Assembly: GCF_000981385.1 (NCBI RefSeq)
Contig: NZ_LATZ01000120.1
Location: forward strand, 62,001-126,000
Reading direction: 5' to 3'
DNA from: Bacillus sp. SA1-12
GTDB lineage: Bacteria; Bacillota; Bacilli; Bacillales; Bacillaceae
Length of the DNA: 64,000 bases
Shown: piece after piece, positions 35,965 through 43,901 of the stretch
Position numbering within the stretch: the first letter of the stretch is position 1
How the letters are laid out: each line of letters starts with the position of its first letter
Notes under the pieces: generated by a model
What the model saw: the letters and a program-made list of their open reading frames with translations, nothing else
Database searches by the model: none
Told to the model about the DNA's origin: nothing
Made by a program: the position numbers and the translations under genes

Positions 35965-36963
35965 CTATTTAATTGTCAGTTCTCTAAATTGTTTTGGTGT
36001 ATATCCGTATTTGCTTTTAAACACCCGGTAGAAATAGCTGATATTTTCATACCCTACCTGTTCAATAATAGAAGCAATTGATAAAGAAGTATTTTCTAAT
36101 AAATCCTTTGCAACACGTAATCTTTTTTCCTGAAGTAATTCTTTAAAGGTTAGATTCGTAGCCTTTTTTATTTGTTTACTTAAGGCATAGTGCGGCTGAT
36201 TTAATTTTTCTGCTAAATGATATAAGGAAGCATCTTGATAGTTTTCTTCCACATATTTCAGAGATTCTATTATGGTATGATGTTTATCTGCATCCTCTTT
36301 ATATTTCACCTTATCTGAATGCTTGATAAGCTCAACCATTAATAAACCCATATATAATTTAATTGTTGATTCAGACATTAACGAGGGCTGCATGATTTCT
36401 ACGATTATTTTCCCAACCAGCTCCTGGATACTCTTAATCTCTGATACAGCAAAATAAAGATATTGTCCGTTTTGTGTATGATTAAAAAGGCTGTTAATTA
36501 AAAAATTGCTGAGCAAGTTTTCCGTTGTTAAATAGGAAAAGATGAAGGAGAAAAATTCTGGCTTGATGATAAAATTGATAATAATATCCTCTTCGCTACA
36601 TGCCTCAAGCTCATGCTCTATATGTTGATTTAAAAACAGAAGATCGCCTTTTTTTAAGATGAAACGCTCATTTCCGACAGTTTGCTTAAGCGTTCCATGA
36701 TACACATAATTCAATTCAATATAATTATGTTTATGCTTTGGAAAGTCAACAAATCTTATATGCTTTCGCACCATGATCATCGTATTATTGTTAAGAAATT
36801 TCTCACTCTCAACAATAAAGTGATCTTGGCTTGTGTACAGTTCTTTTTTCACTTCTTTTTTCTGTTGAAGCATTAGCTTTTCTTCGTCAGTCAATTGAAG
36901 TAATTCCTGTAAAAGATCAGAATTCACCTTAGATCCCTCATTTAAATTGGGCAAGCTTGTCAT
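35965..36963 (-). CDS. AraC-family regulator of the rhamnose region
   Basis: The 332-aa protein has a cupin sensing domain (residues about 65-150: PKHKHNYIELNYVYHG, KKGDLLFLNQHIEHELE) and a C-terminal AraC double HTH (YLAEK...IASIIEQVGYENISYFYRVFKSKYGYTPKQFREL). It lies between the DeoR regulator and rhaBA, a place where B. subtilis has no gene. It probably activates rhaBA in response to rhamnose. The truncated gene at 11.2 kb is a relative. Confidence 0.88.
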   Translation of the reverse strand: MTSLPNLNEGSKVNSDLLQELLQLTDEEKLMLQQKKEVKKELYTSQDHFIVESEKFLNNNTMIMVRKHIRFVDFPKHKHNYIELNYVYHGTLKQTVGNERFILKKGDLLFLNQHIEHELEACSEEDIIINFIIKPEFFSFIFSYLTTENLLSNFLINSLFNHTQNGQYLYFAVSEIKSIQELVGKIIVEIMQPSLMSESTIKLYMGLLMVELIKHSDKVKYKEDADKHHTIIESLKYVEENYQDASLYHLAEKLNQPHYALSKQIKKATNLTFKELLQEKRLRVAKDLLENTSLSIASIIEQVGYENISYFYRVFKSKYGYTPKQFRELTIK

Positions 36964-36978
36964 GCTGGCTGCCCGGTT

Positions 36979-37749
36979 TTATTCTGCAACCTTAACAGTT
37001 TTAACTTGGACACCTTTTTCCTCCAATGCCCTGCTGTATGAATCATCAATTTTGGAGTCAGTCAGTATAGAGCTAACCTGTCCGATGTTGGTGATATGCG
37101 CAAAGGTGCGAACACCAAACTTTGTCGAATCCGCCAATAGAATCGTTTGATCCGCAATTGACATCATTTGTCTTTTCAATAAAGCCTGCCATTCATTTGA
37201 ATCGCTTAAGCCGCCTTCCAGGTGAACTCCTTTGCAAGAAATAAACGCCTTGTTTACATGATACATATTTAACGATCTTTCTGCTAAAGGGCCAGCATAT
37301 GAAAGGGATCTTGCCAGGAGCATCCCTCCTGTAGAAATCACTTTCACCTGCTCTTTTTTGCTGAGCTCAACCGCCACTTTAATAGAGTTGGTTATGACAG
37401 TTAACGGGAGGTCAGGCATTTCTTTTGCCATATACCATGCGGATGTACTTGCGTCTAAAACAATTTGGTCCCCAGGCATAATAAGCTTTACCGCTTCAAG
37501 TGCAATAGCTTTCTTTTCTGCTGCGTTTGTAATTTCTCTTTCGGTATAAGAAACCTCTGATTGCTCATCCTGTATACTTACGGCACCGCCATGACTGCGG
37601 CGAAGCAAGTTTTCTTTTTCCAATTTTTCCAAATCGCGCCTAATGGTTTCTTCGGTAACTTTAAAAAGCTTACTTAGCTCTGTTACTCTTACACTTAATT
37701 TTTCATTTACAACTTCAACGATTTTCCGATGTCTTTCTGCTACAAGCAT
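36979..37749 (-). CDS. rhaR: DeoR-family regulator, rhamnose type
   Basis: The 256-aa protein has an N-terminal HTH (VRVTELSKLFKVTEETIRRDLEKLEKENLLRRSHGG) and the DeoR sensor domain (VLDASTSAWYMAKEMP, ADSTKFGVRTFAHI). It corresponds in position to B. subtilis YulB/RhaR, which represses rhamnose genes, with rhamnulose-1-phosphate as a likely effector. The direct repeats upstream of rhaEW are the candidate operator. Symbol assigned by context. Confidence 0.8.
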   Translation of the reverse strand: MLVAERHRKIVEVVNEKLSVRVTELSKLFKVTEETIRRDLEKLEKENLLRRSHGGAVSIQDEQSEVSYTEREITNAAEKKAIALEAVKLIMPGDQIVLDASTSAWYMAKEMPDLPLTVITNSIKVAVELSKKEQVKVISTGGMLLARSLSYAGPLAERSLNMYHVNKAFISCKGVHLEGGLSDSNEWQALLKRQMMSIADQTILLADSTKFGVRTFAHITNIGQVSSILTDSKIDDSYSRALEEKGVQVKTVKVAE

Positions 37750-37879
37750 TTTGAATGAATACCTCCAAGTTATACTTACAATGAGGAATGACTAAAAGTG
37801 CCAGACCTTGTGCTTGTTGTCCCTAACTTCATATTATCACATAGTCTGCAAATGTCGTATAGTCGTTTAAGACTTCCAT

Positions 37880-37894
37880 ATTAAGCGTTTTCAA
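37880..37894 (-). promoter_or_regulatory. cre-like site upstream of rhaR
   Basis: The minus strand TTGAAAACGCTTAAT matches the CcpA consensus except at the penultimate C, 130 bp upstream of the DeoR gene. Confidence 0.35.
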
Positions 37895-37920
37895 ATCCTC
37901 AAAAAAATTTTTTCTTAAGG

Positions 37921-38013
37921 AAAAGGGTCAGACCCCTCAAACACATGATATAAGGATTTTGACTAAAAGAAAATTCCGTATACTAGTGTTTGTCGGAGGA
38001 GTCAGACCCTTTG
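37921..38013. repeat. MITE-like inverted-repeat element
   Basis: AAGGGTCAGACCCCTCAAACAC at the left end is the inverse of GTGTTTGTCGGAGGAGTCAGACCCTT at the right end (with a 3-4-nt indel and a few mismatches), around a 45-bp AT-rich centre. The arm contains the nested palindrome GGGTCAGACCC. It may also terminate rhaEW transcription. Confidence 0.6.
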
Positions 38014-38034
38014 GTATAACCTTACGATCGTCTA

Positions 38035-40104
38035 TTATCTAGTAAATGCTGCTGGTACACCGCCGTCAACAGTAAGCATACAGCCAGTTGTACGATCTGA
38101 TTTAGAAGAAGCAAAGAATAGAATGGATTGAGCAATATCTTTTGGATAGATATTCACTAATAAAGTTGTACGTTTACGATAGTGCTCTTCTAGCTGATCT
38201 GGGTGAATTCCGTATGCTGCTGCACGTTCCTCTCTCCAGCTGGATCCCCAAATAGCTGATCCTTGAAGCACAGCATCTGGAAGTACAGAGTTTACGCGAA
38301 TACCAAATTCTCCGCCTTCTGCAGCAATACATCTTGCAAGATGAGTTTCCATTGCTTTAACAGAGCTGTATGCAGCTGCATTTTTACCAGCATATACTGA
38401 GTTTTTCGAACCGATGAATACCATGTTACCGCCAGTGCCTTGTGATTTCATTTGTTTGAATGCTTCGCGGGCAACTAAGAAATAACCTGTTCCAAGCACA
38501 TTCATATTAAGATTCCATTCTTTTAAAGATGTTTCGTCAAATGGACTTGAAGTGGCAAGACCTGCATTGTTTACGATAATGTCTACACCGCCGTATGTTA
38601 ATGCTGATTGTTTAAATGCTGCTTGAACAGCTTCTTCGCTGGTTACATCCATCTTAACAGCGAGTGCACGCCCCTCACCATATTTTTCATTAATTTCTGC
38701 TGCAACCTTTTCTGCACCTTCAAGATTAAGGTCAGCAATCACTACATGTGCGCCTTCTGCAACAAATTGACGGCAAGTTTCACTTCCGATACCGCCTGCT
38801 CCACCTGTAACAAATGCTACTTGTCTTGAGAATTCAGCTTCAGCTGGAGCTAATGATAATTTGTAAAGCTCTAAAGGCCAGTATTCAACATTGAACGATT
38901 CATTTTCATTTAAAGAAACAAAGCTACCTAGGGTCGTAGAACCCTTCATTACCGCAATTGCACGGTGGTAAAGAGCACCGCTTACGTTGGCCATTGCTAC
39001 GTTTTTGCCAGTGTTCACCATTCCGATACCAGGAATTAAAATAACACGCGGAGCTGTTTCAGAAATTTGGTCACCTTCGTTTTTGTTTCTTTCGAAGTAT
39101 GCTTTGTACTCTTCTTTGAAACTTGCAATTCCAGCTTTTACTTTTTCTATTAAACTTGCAGCATCTTGTTCTTGAGGATTCCAGTCAATGAATAATGGAG
39201 TCATTTTTGTATGAACTAAGTGATCAGGACATGCTGCACCTACTTGTGATAATTCTGGAGCATTATTGCTGTTTACAAATTGTAATACATCTTCAGCATC
39301 ATCATACGTTAAAAGCATTTTCTTTTCTTCGCTCACAGCACCGCGGATAACAGGCATTACTTGAGCTAATACCTTTTTACGGTCCTCTTCTGGAAGTGAC
39401 TCGTATTTTTGTCCGCCAAATACATTTTCTTCTACTACTCTAGCCTGAATATATTGTTCAGCTTCGTTGATAACTGAAATTGTTTTTTCATAACTCTCTT
39501 CTGCCGTTTCTCCCCAAACAACCAGTCCGTGTTTTTCCATAAGAACAAGCTCTGCATTTGGATTGTTTTTTACGCCTTCAGCAATCATTTTTGATAAAGT
39601 AAATCCTGGTCGTACGTAAGGAACCCATACAAAACGGTCACCGTAAATTTCTTCTGCAATTTGTCTGCCATTATCTGCACAGCAAAGGCTGATGATTGCA
39701 TCTGGGTGTGTGTGGTCAACATGCTTAAATGGCAAGAATGCATGTAATAAAGTTTCGATTGATGCACGCGGATGCTTGCTGTCGATCATGCAGTGAGCAA
39801 GATATGCTACCATTTCCTCATCTGACATTTCGTCACGTTCAATTAATGGGCGAATATCTTCCATTCTTAATCCAGTGAAGTTGTGGGCTTTCATTGTTGC
39901 TAAATCTGATCCGCTTCCTTTAACGTACATGACTTCTACATCACGACCGCGGAAATCCTTTTCGATTGTTTTCATTGATGTATTTCCGCCGCCCCAGTTA
40001 CAAACGGAACGGTCTGTACCAATTAGATTGGAGCGGTAAACTAGCTCCTCTAATCCTGGTTGTAATGCTGAAGCCTGTTCTTTATTCCATAAGCTTTGTA
40101 CCAT
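38035..40104 (-). CDS. rhaEW: Bifunctional rhamnulose-1-phosphate aldolase / lactaldehyde dehydrogenase
   Basis: The 689-aa protein fuses a class II aldolase domain (residues about 1-380: NWGGGNTSMK, HTHPDAIISLCCAD, EKHGLVVWG) to a short-chain dehydrogenase (about 430-689: VTGGAGGIGSETCRQF, NNAGLATSSPF, Tyr and Lys in AYSSVKAM). It splits L-rhamnulose-1-P to dihydroxyacetone phosphate and L-lactaldehyde and oxidises the latter to L-lactate (B. subtilis YuxG). AGGAGGAAAC precedes the ATG. The lutABC genes for L-lactate oxidation are directly upstream. Confidence 0.92.
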   Translation of the reverse strand: MVQSLWNKEQASALQPGLEELVYRSNLIGTDRSVCNWGGGNTSMKTIEKDFRGRDVEVMYVKGSGSDLATMKAHNFTGLRMEDIRPLIERDEMSDEEMVAYLAHCMIDSKHPRASIETLLHAFLPFKHVDHTHPDAIISLCCADNGRQIAEEIYGDRFVWVPYVRPGFTLSKMIAEGVKNNPNAELVLMEKHGLVVWGETAEESYEKTISVINEAEQYIQARVVEENVFGGQKYESLPEEDRKKVLAQVMPVIRGAVSEEKKMLLTYDDAEDVLQFVNSNNAPELSQVGAACPDHLVHTKMTPLFIDWNPQEQDAASLIEKVKAGIASFKEEYKAYFERNKNEGDQISETAPRVILIPGIGMVNTGKNVAMANVSGALYHRAIAVMKGSTTLGSFVSLNENESFNVEYWPLELYKLSLAPAEAEFSRQVAFVTGGAGGIGSETCRQFVAEGAHVVIADLNLEGAEKVAAEINEKYGEGRALAVKMDVTSEEAVQAAFKQSALTYGGVDIIVNNAGLATSSPFDETSLKEWNLNMNVLGTGYFLVAREAFKQMKSQGTGGNMVFIGSKNSVYAGKNAAAYSSVKAMETHLARCIAAEGGEFGIRVNSVLPDAVLQGSAIWGSSWREERAAAYGIHPDQLEEHYRKRTTLLVNIYPKDIAQSILFFASSKSDRTTGCMLTVDGGVPAAFTR

Positions 40105-40154
40105 TTTTGTTTCCTCCTCTTTGTTTCTGTTTTCTCTTTTTATATCTTGTTTTT

Positions 40155-40206
40155 ATTATACAATATGTTTGTTTATTTTTGAATACATTTTTTGTTTGTT
40201 TTTGAA
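40155..40206 (-). promoter_or_regulatory. rhaEW promoter with two direct operator repeats
   Basis: On the minus strand TTCAAAAACAAACAAA and TTCAAAAATAAACAAA (15/16 identical) are 23 bp apart, about two helical turns. The second overlaps the spacer before an extended -10 (TGTATAAT). This arrangement fits a tetrameric DeoR repressor such as the nearby rhaR product. Confidence 0.6.
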
Positions 40207-40213
40207 ACTTATT

Positions 40214-40933
40214 TCATTTATCGTTTACTAACATATAAGTGGCTTTTATCGGACCATGTACACCAACGATCAAATTGAGTTCGATATCAGCACTATTGCT
40301 TGGACCGGTAATGAAGTCGATACAAGAGGAGATGTTTTTCCCCTCCTGCACTTGTTTAGAAATGAGCGATGTTGCTTGTGTCATTCTAGGAACGAGCGTA
40401 CTTTTCGGGATAATTGCAATATACGTTTTCGGTAATAAACTCACTGAACGGCCTTTATTTTCACTGCTGAATAAGACAACTGTACCTGATTCAGCTAGGG
40501 TGATATCACTATAGGTGATTCCGACATCCGCTTTTTCTGCTGCTTCAATATTCTTTTCCTTAAGGGCGGGATCCCAAATATGAACATCGATGCCCTCAGC
40601 AGGCCAGTTTTTTTGAAGTTCATCCTCCAAGCGAAATTCCTTATGACGGCTATCCTTCCAGGTTACTACGCTGTTAACTTCATATTGTTCAAAAACCTTG
40701 CGCAGATTTTTTGTTAAATCATTTGAATTCGTTTCGATAAATTGAGTATGGATCACATTACAATGCTTTTTTAGGACGTCTGCCAAGTCATCCTGTGATG
40801 CATCCTTTAACACATCATATTGCGGGGTAGTGTTCCACTCAGGCTTTGCAACAATTGATTTTCGTCCGCGACCGAGCTTTGCTGCAACAGTATTTAGAAA
40901 TGGTTCGCGATTATGGACTTGTCCTTGTGCCAT
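40214..40933 (-). CDS. lutC: L-lactate utilisation protein LutC
   Basis: The 239-aa DUF162/LUD-domain protein has GITYSDITLAESGTVVLFSS and SCIDFITGPSNSADIELNLIVGVHGP. It is a subunit of the LutABC L-lactate oxidation complex. It is 2 bp after lutB and is the last gene of lutABC. Only 109 bp separate it from the rhaEW start, and no clear terminator was found between them. Confidence 0.92.
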   Translation of the reverse strand: MAQGQVHNREPFLNTVAAKLGRGRKSIVAKPEWNTTPQYDVLKDASQDDLADVLKKHCNVIHTQFIETNSNDLTKNLRKVFEQYEVNSVVTWKDSRHKEFRLEDELQKNWPAEGIDVHIWDPALKEKNIEAAEKADVGITYSDITLAESGTVVLFSSENKGRSVSLLPKTYIAIIPKSTLVPRMTQATSLISKQVQEGKNISSCIDFITGPSNSADIELNLIVGVHGPIKATYMLVNDK

Positions 40934-40935
40934 TT

Positions 40936-42360
40936 CTATTCCCCACCTTTCTCTCTCTTTTTATACCAATCTCTAAATCTTTCCTTACTTGGAGCTGGGA
41001 AATCACGAACATCTGTCCAAGGCTTCATTGGACCCGGGCCTTTTTGAATGCTGTTCGCTTGGGTAAATGGCGCCATCACGGTTGATGCTGATTTTGTTCC
41101 CGCCTTATAAATACTCGGTGAACTTGCAGCTAACTGGTAGCCCTTCATCGCAAGCTTTTCAGCAAATGGCGATTTCTTCTCATCTTCGACAATCTTTCTC
41201 CGATGCTTAATGAGCAATTCATGCAGCGGTATTTTCACAGGACATGCTTCCGTACATGCCGCACATAAGGATGATGCATATGGAAGCTCCTTATAATCTT
41301 CATAACCGCCTAATAATGGTGTTAAGACAGCCCCGATCGGACCAGCATATATTGATCCGTAGGAATGGCCGCCAATATGGCGATAAACCGGGCAAACATT
41401 CACACATGCAGCACAGCGAATGCAGTGGAGAGCACTTTGGAACTCAGTGCCTAATATATTGGAACGTCCATTATCAACGATGACAAGATGAAACTCTTCT
41501 GGACCATCAACATCCTCTTCATCCTTCGGTCCTGTTAAGCCTGTAATATAGCTTGTTAGTTTCTGACCAACAGAACTTCGGCAAAGTAAACTTACGAGGA
41601 TATCTAGCTCTTCCCAGGTAGGAACAATCCGTTCCATTCCCATTACCGTAATTTGCGTTTTAGGTAAAGCGGTTACAAGTCCCGCATTCCCTTCATTTGT
41701 TACAAGGCTTATTGATCCTGATTCCGCAACGGCAAAATTACAGCCTGTAATGCCTAAATCCGCAGTTAAAAATTCCTGGCGAAGCTGCTCTCTTGCAAAA
41801 AGCGCCAGTTCTTCTGGAATCTCCGACTTATCATAGCCACGTTTTTCCTTAAACGTGTCCCGAATTTGCTCTTTATTTTTATGAAGTGCAGGGACCACAA
41901 TATGTGATGGCGGATCATGATCATCAAGCTGGAGAATATACTCTCCTAAATCTGTTTCAATCACCTCACAGCCAGCATTTTCAAGTGCAGCATTTAAATG
42001 AATTTCCTCTGTCACCATTGATTTTGACTTTACAACCTTTTTAGCTTGCTTTTCTTTTACCACTTTGGAAATATACTCATTTGCTTCTTCCTTTGTTGAG
42101 GCAAAGAAAACATGGCCTCCACGTTTCGTAACATTTTCACTAAGCTGCTCTAAATAGTAATCGAGATTCTCGAGTGTGTGTGTTCTAATTTCTTCACCAA
42201 GCTTGCGCCATTCTTCCCAATTTCCTAATTCTTCAGCCGCTGCTAAACGTCTTCCCTGCATGCGTTCTTGAGCAGCAACAACCGCATTGCGCATAAATGT
42301 ATTGTGAACACCTTTATCCACCCGTTCAAAAAACTTGTCATCACTTATTTTCATCGCCAT
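40936..42360 (-). CDS. lutB: L-lactate utilisation iron-sulfur protein LutB
   Basis: The 474-aa protein has an N-terminal LUD domain (LGITGCNFAVAESGSISLVTNEGN) and two 4Fe-4S motifs near 305-365 (CIRCAACVNVCPVYRHIGG; CAACTEACPVKIPLHEL). It carries electrons in the LutABC complex that oxidises L-lactate to pyruvate. It is 1 bp from lutA and 2 bp from lutC. Confidence 0.93.
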   Translation of the reverse strand: MAMKISDDKFFERVDKGVHNTFMRNAVVAAQERMQGRRLAAAEELGNWEEWRKLGEEIRTHTLENLDYYLEQLSENVTKRGGHVFFASTKEEANEYISKVVKEKQAKKVVKSKSMVTEEIHLNAALENAGCEVIETDLGEYILQLDDHDPPSHIVVPALHKNKEQIRDTFKEKRGYDKSEIPEELALFAREQLRQEFLTADLGITGCNFAVAESGSISLVTNEGNAGLVTALPKTQITVMGMERIVPTWEELDILVSLLCRSSVGQKLTSYITGLTGPKDEEDVDGPEEFHLVIVDNGRSNILGTEFQSALHCIRCAACVNVCPVYRHIGGHSYGSIYAGPIGAVLTPLLGGYEDYKELPYASSLCAACTEACPVKIPLHELLIKHRRKIVEDEKKSPFAEKLAMKGYQLAASSPSIYKAGTKSASTVMAPFTQANSIQKGPGPMKPWTDVRDFPAPSKERFRDWYKKREKGGE

Positions 42361-42361
42361 C

Positions 42362-43084
42362 TTACTTCACCTCACTATTCAGTACTTCTGCAATATGCAT
42401 CACTTTGATCGGCTTGCCCTTGCGGTTGATTCTTCCTCCGATATTCATTAAGCAGCCGCAATCTGCGCCAATTAAAATTTCTGCCCCTGTTTCCTCAATA
42501 TGCTGAACCTTTTCATCGACCATTTGCTCAGAAATCGGCACCATTTTCACCGAGAACGTCCCGCCGAAACCGCAGCAATCCTGACTGTTCGGAAGCGGAT
42601 TCACCTTTAAGCCTTCTACGTTGTCTAAAAGCTTTCCTGGTGCATCCTTCACACCTAGCAGCCTTGTCATATGGCAAGATCTATGATAGGTAGCGCATGC
42701 TGGCAAACTAGCATTCACGTTTTCTACCTTTAAAACTTCAACAATAAATTGTGTTAATTCATATGATTTACTTGCTAGTTTTTCTGCTTTTTCCTTCCAA
42801 ACAGGTTCATTTTCAAACAAATGTCCGTATTCGCCAAGCATAGCAACACATGAGCCTGATGGACCGACAACATAATCAGATCCTTCAAACGTGCGAATCA
42901 TATGCTTCGCCACTTCTTTTGTTTCTTTATGATAACCGCTATTAAAAGCGGGCTGTCCGCAGCATGTTTGCTGTTCAGGAAAATCGACTTCACAGCCCAG
43001 CTTCTCTAATAGTTCTACTGTATGCTTCCCAACATTTGAATAAAAAACATCTGCCAAGCATGTAATAAAAAGAGAGACCTTCAT
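42362..43084 (-). CDS. lutA: L-lactate utilisation protein LutA
   Basis: The 240-aa protein has two CCG (cysteine-rich) domains: CCGQPAFNSGYHKET near residue 44 and CCGFGGTFSVKMVPIS near 173, as in GlcF and heterodisulfide reductase. The ATG at 43084 has GGAGGT six bases upstream; the frame opens 6 codons earlier without a site. It is the first gene of lutABC. The upstream 100 bp is T/G-rich on the plus strand and shares a 12-base core with the rhaEW operator. Confidence 0.92.
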   Translation of the reverse strand: MKVSLFITCLADVFYSNVGKHTVELLEKLGCEVDFPEQQTCCGQPAFNSGYHKETKEVAKHMIRTFEGSDYVVGPSGSCVAMLGEYGHLFENEPVWKEKAEKLASKSYELTQFIVEVLKVENVNASLPACATYHRSCHMTRLLGVKDAPGKLLDNVEGLKVNPLPNSQDCCGFGGTFSVKMVPISEQMVDEKVQHIEETGAEILIGADCGCLMNIGGRINRKGKPIKVMHIAEVLNSEVK

Positions 43085-43554
43085 TTCATAACCTCCATTC
43101 AATATGAACCAATTTCCTTTTTCCTATCTATTAATATGATTATACTACTTTTCTTTTTGTTTTAATACCCGTTTTTGTCTGTTTTTTAGTTTAATAGTAT
43201 TTGTTTGTTTTGTTTTAATTTGATTTTATTCCCTGCTAGTTTGTTTTAACACCTGCTTAAGCCTCCCTTTTCCAGCAGGAGTCTCGCGTTTTTGCTCCAA
43301 TCAACACAGTAAAAAAAACGGTAAGCGTTAACATATCTTTAAAATAAAAAAGACCGACCATTTAAGTCAGCCTTTTATTAATAGAAATTCGTTATGATGC
43401 ACGATCTACCTTCTCCCAGTTGATTAATTTTTCGCTGAATATATTTTCAACGCTTAGCACTTAACATTTTTGTAACATTTTCATTAATTAATCACGTAAA
43501 TACCTGTTGACGAAAGTAAGAAAATATCATATGATTTACTCAAATAATAAATCG
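43085..43554. other. Intergenic upstream of lutA
   Basis: This 470-bp gap holds the lutA promoter region with repeated TTTGTTTG/TTTTGTCTG blocks (43140-43250), a partial dispersed repeat (43250-43345) and a weak hairpin near 43348-43378. No gene is seen. Confidence 0.4.
43250..43345. repeat. Dispersed intergenic repeat, partial copy C
   Basis: TTCCAGCAGGAGTCTCGCG, then GCTCCAATCAACA and GTTAACATATCTTT are the same blocks in the same order and orientation as the 21.4- and 22.4-kb copies. Confidence 0.6.
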
Positions 43555-43657
43555 TATCTCCTAAAGGGGAGTAGCTTTTACAATAAAGTCGTCATTACAG
43601 AGTGAATTTTAGCTCTCGGCTTTGTTGGCAACATTCCGTTGTTAGCAAGACCTTTAC
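43555..43657 (+). ncRNA. Mn2+ riboswitch (yybP-ykoY family)
   Basis: The conserved aptamer elements are present in order: TAAAGGGGAGTAG, the middle hairpin GAGTGAATTTTAGCTC, then TTGGCAACA, CGTTGTTAGCAAGACC and TTTA. The strands TAAAGG (43562-43567) and CCTTTA (43651-43656) close P1. The two conserved metal-binding loops face each other as in the yybP-ykoY fold. Known members sense Mn2+ and turn on mntP, TerC or P-type ATPase genes; here the next gene is an FbpB-like peptide. Confidence 0.88.
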
Positions 43658-43680
43658 TTTTTGGTAAAGGTCTTTATTTG
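43648..43680 (+). terminator. Riboswitch expression-platform terminator 1
   Basis: AGACCTTTAC (43648-43657) and GTAAAGGTCT (43664-43673) form a 10-bp perfect stem followed by a T-rich run. Its 5' arm is also the 3' strand of the riboswitch P1, so Mn2+ binding and this terminator are mutually exclusive (an ON switch). Confidence 0.8.
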
Positions 43681-43686
43681 TTTTCT

Positions 43687-43719
43687 AAAACCTTTACCAA
43701 GATGGTAAAGGTTTTTTCT
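43687..43719 (+). terminator. Tandem terminator 2 after the Mn2+ riboswitch
   Basis: AAAACCTTTACC (43687-43698) and GGTAAAGGTTTT (43704-43715) form a perfect 12-bp stem with a 5-nt loop and a T-tail. Its 5' arm ACCTTTACCAA is also a perfect 11-bp complement of TTGGTAAAGGT (43661-43671) in terminator 1. Confidence 0.8.
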
Positions 43720-43758
43720 GTTGATCCTTCTTTAGGGTAACGAAAGGAGAACTACACT

Positions 43759-43881
43759 ATGAAAAAAATGTCGTTCGTAGAATTAATTAAAAAGAATAAA
43801 GAAGAACTTCTAAATGATAAAAAACAACTAGAAAAAATTGAAAAACGACTTGACCAAAAATATATTAAACAAAGCAAATAA
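43759..43881 (+). CDS. FbpB-like small basic protein (40 aa)
   Basis: The 40-residue, Lys-rich peptide (MKKMSFVELIKKNKEELLND then KKQLEKIEKRLDQKY) resembles the FbpB family of Fur-regulated basic proteins, which in B. subtilis help the sRNA FsrA in iron-sparing. AAAGGAGAA precedes the ATG. It follows the Mn2+ riboswitch and two terminators and lies 20 bp before the Spo0M-like gene. Family membership is by recognition of the MSFxELIxxNKxELLxDKxxLEKIEKRL pattern. Control by Mn2+ would be unusual. Confidence 0.7.
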   Translation: MKKMSFVELIKKNKEELLNDKKQLEKIEKRLDQKYIKQSK

Positions 43882-43901
43882 AGGGAGAATACAGGAGGAA
43901 C

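Noticed and set aside
40936..43084. lutAB as part of a denitrification or heterodisulfide-reductase system
   Set aside because: The full lutA-lutB-lutC set with LUD domains is diagnostic for L-lactate utilisation.
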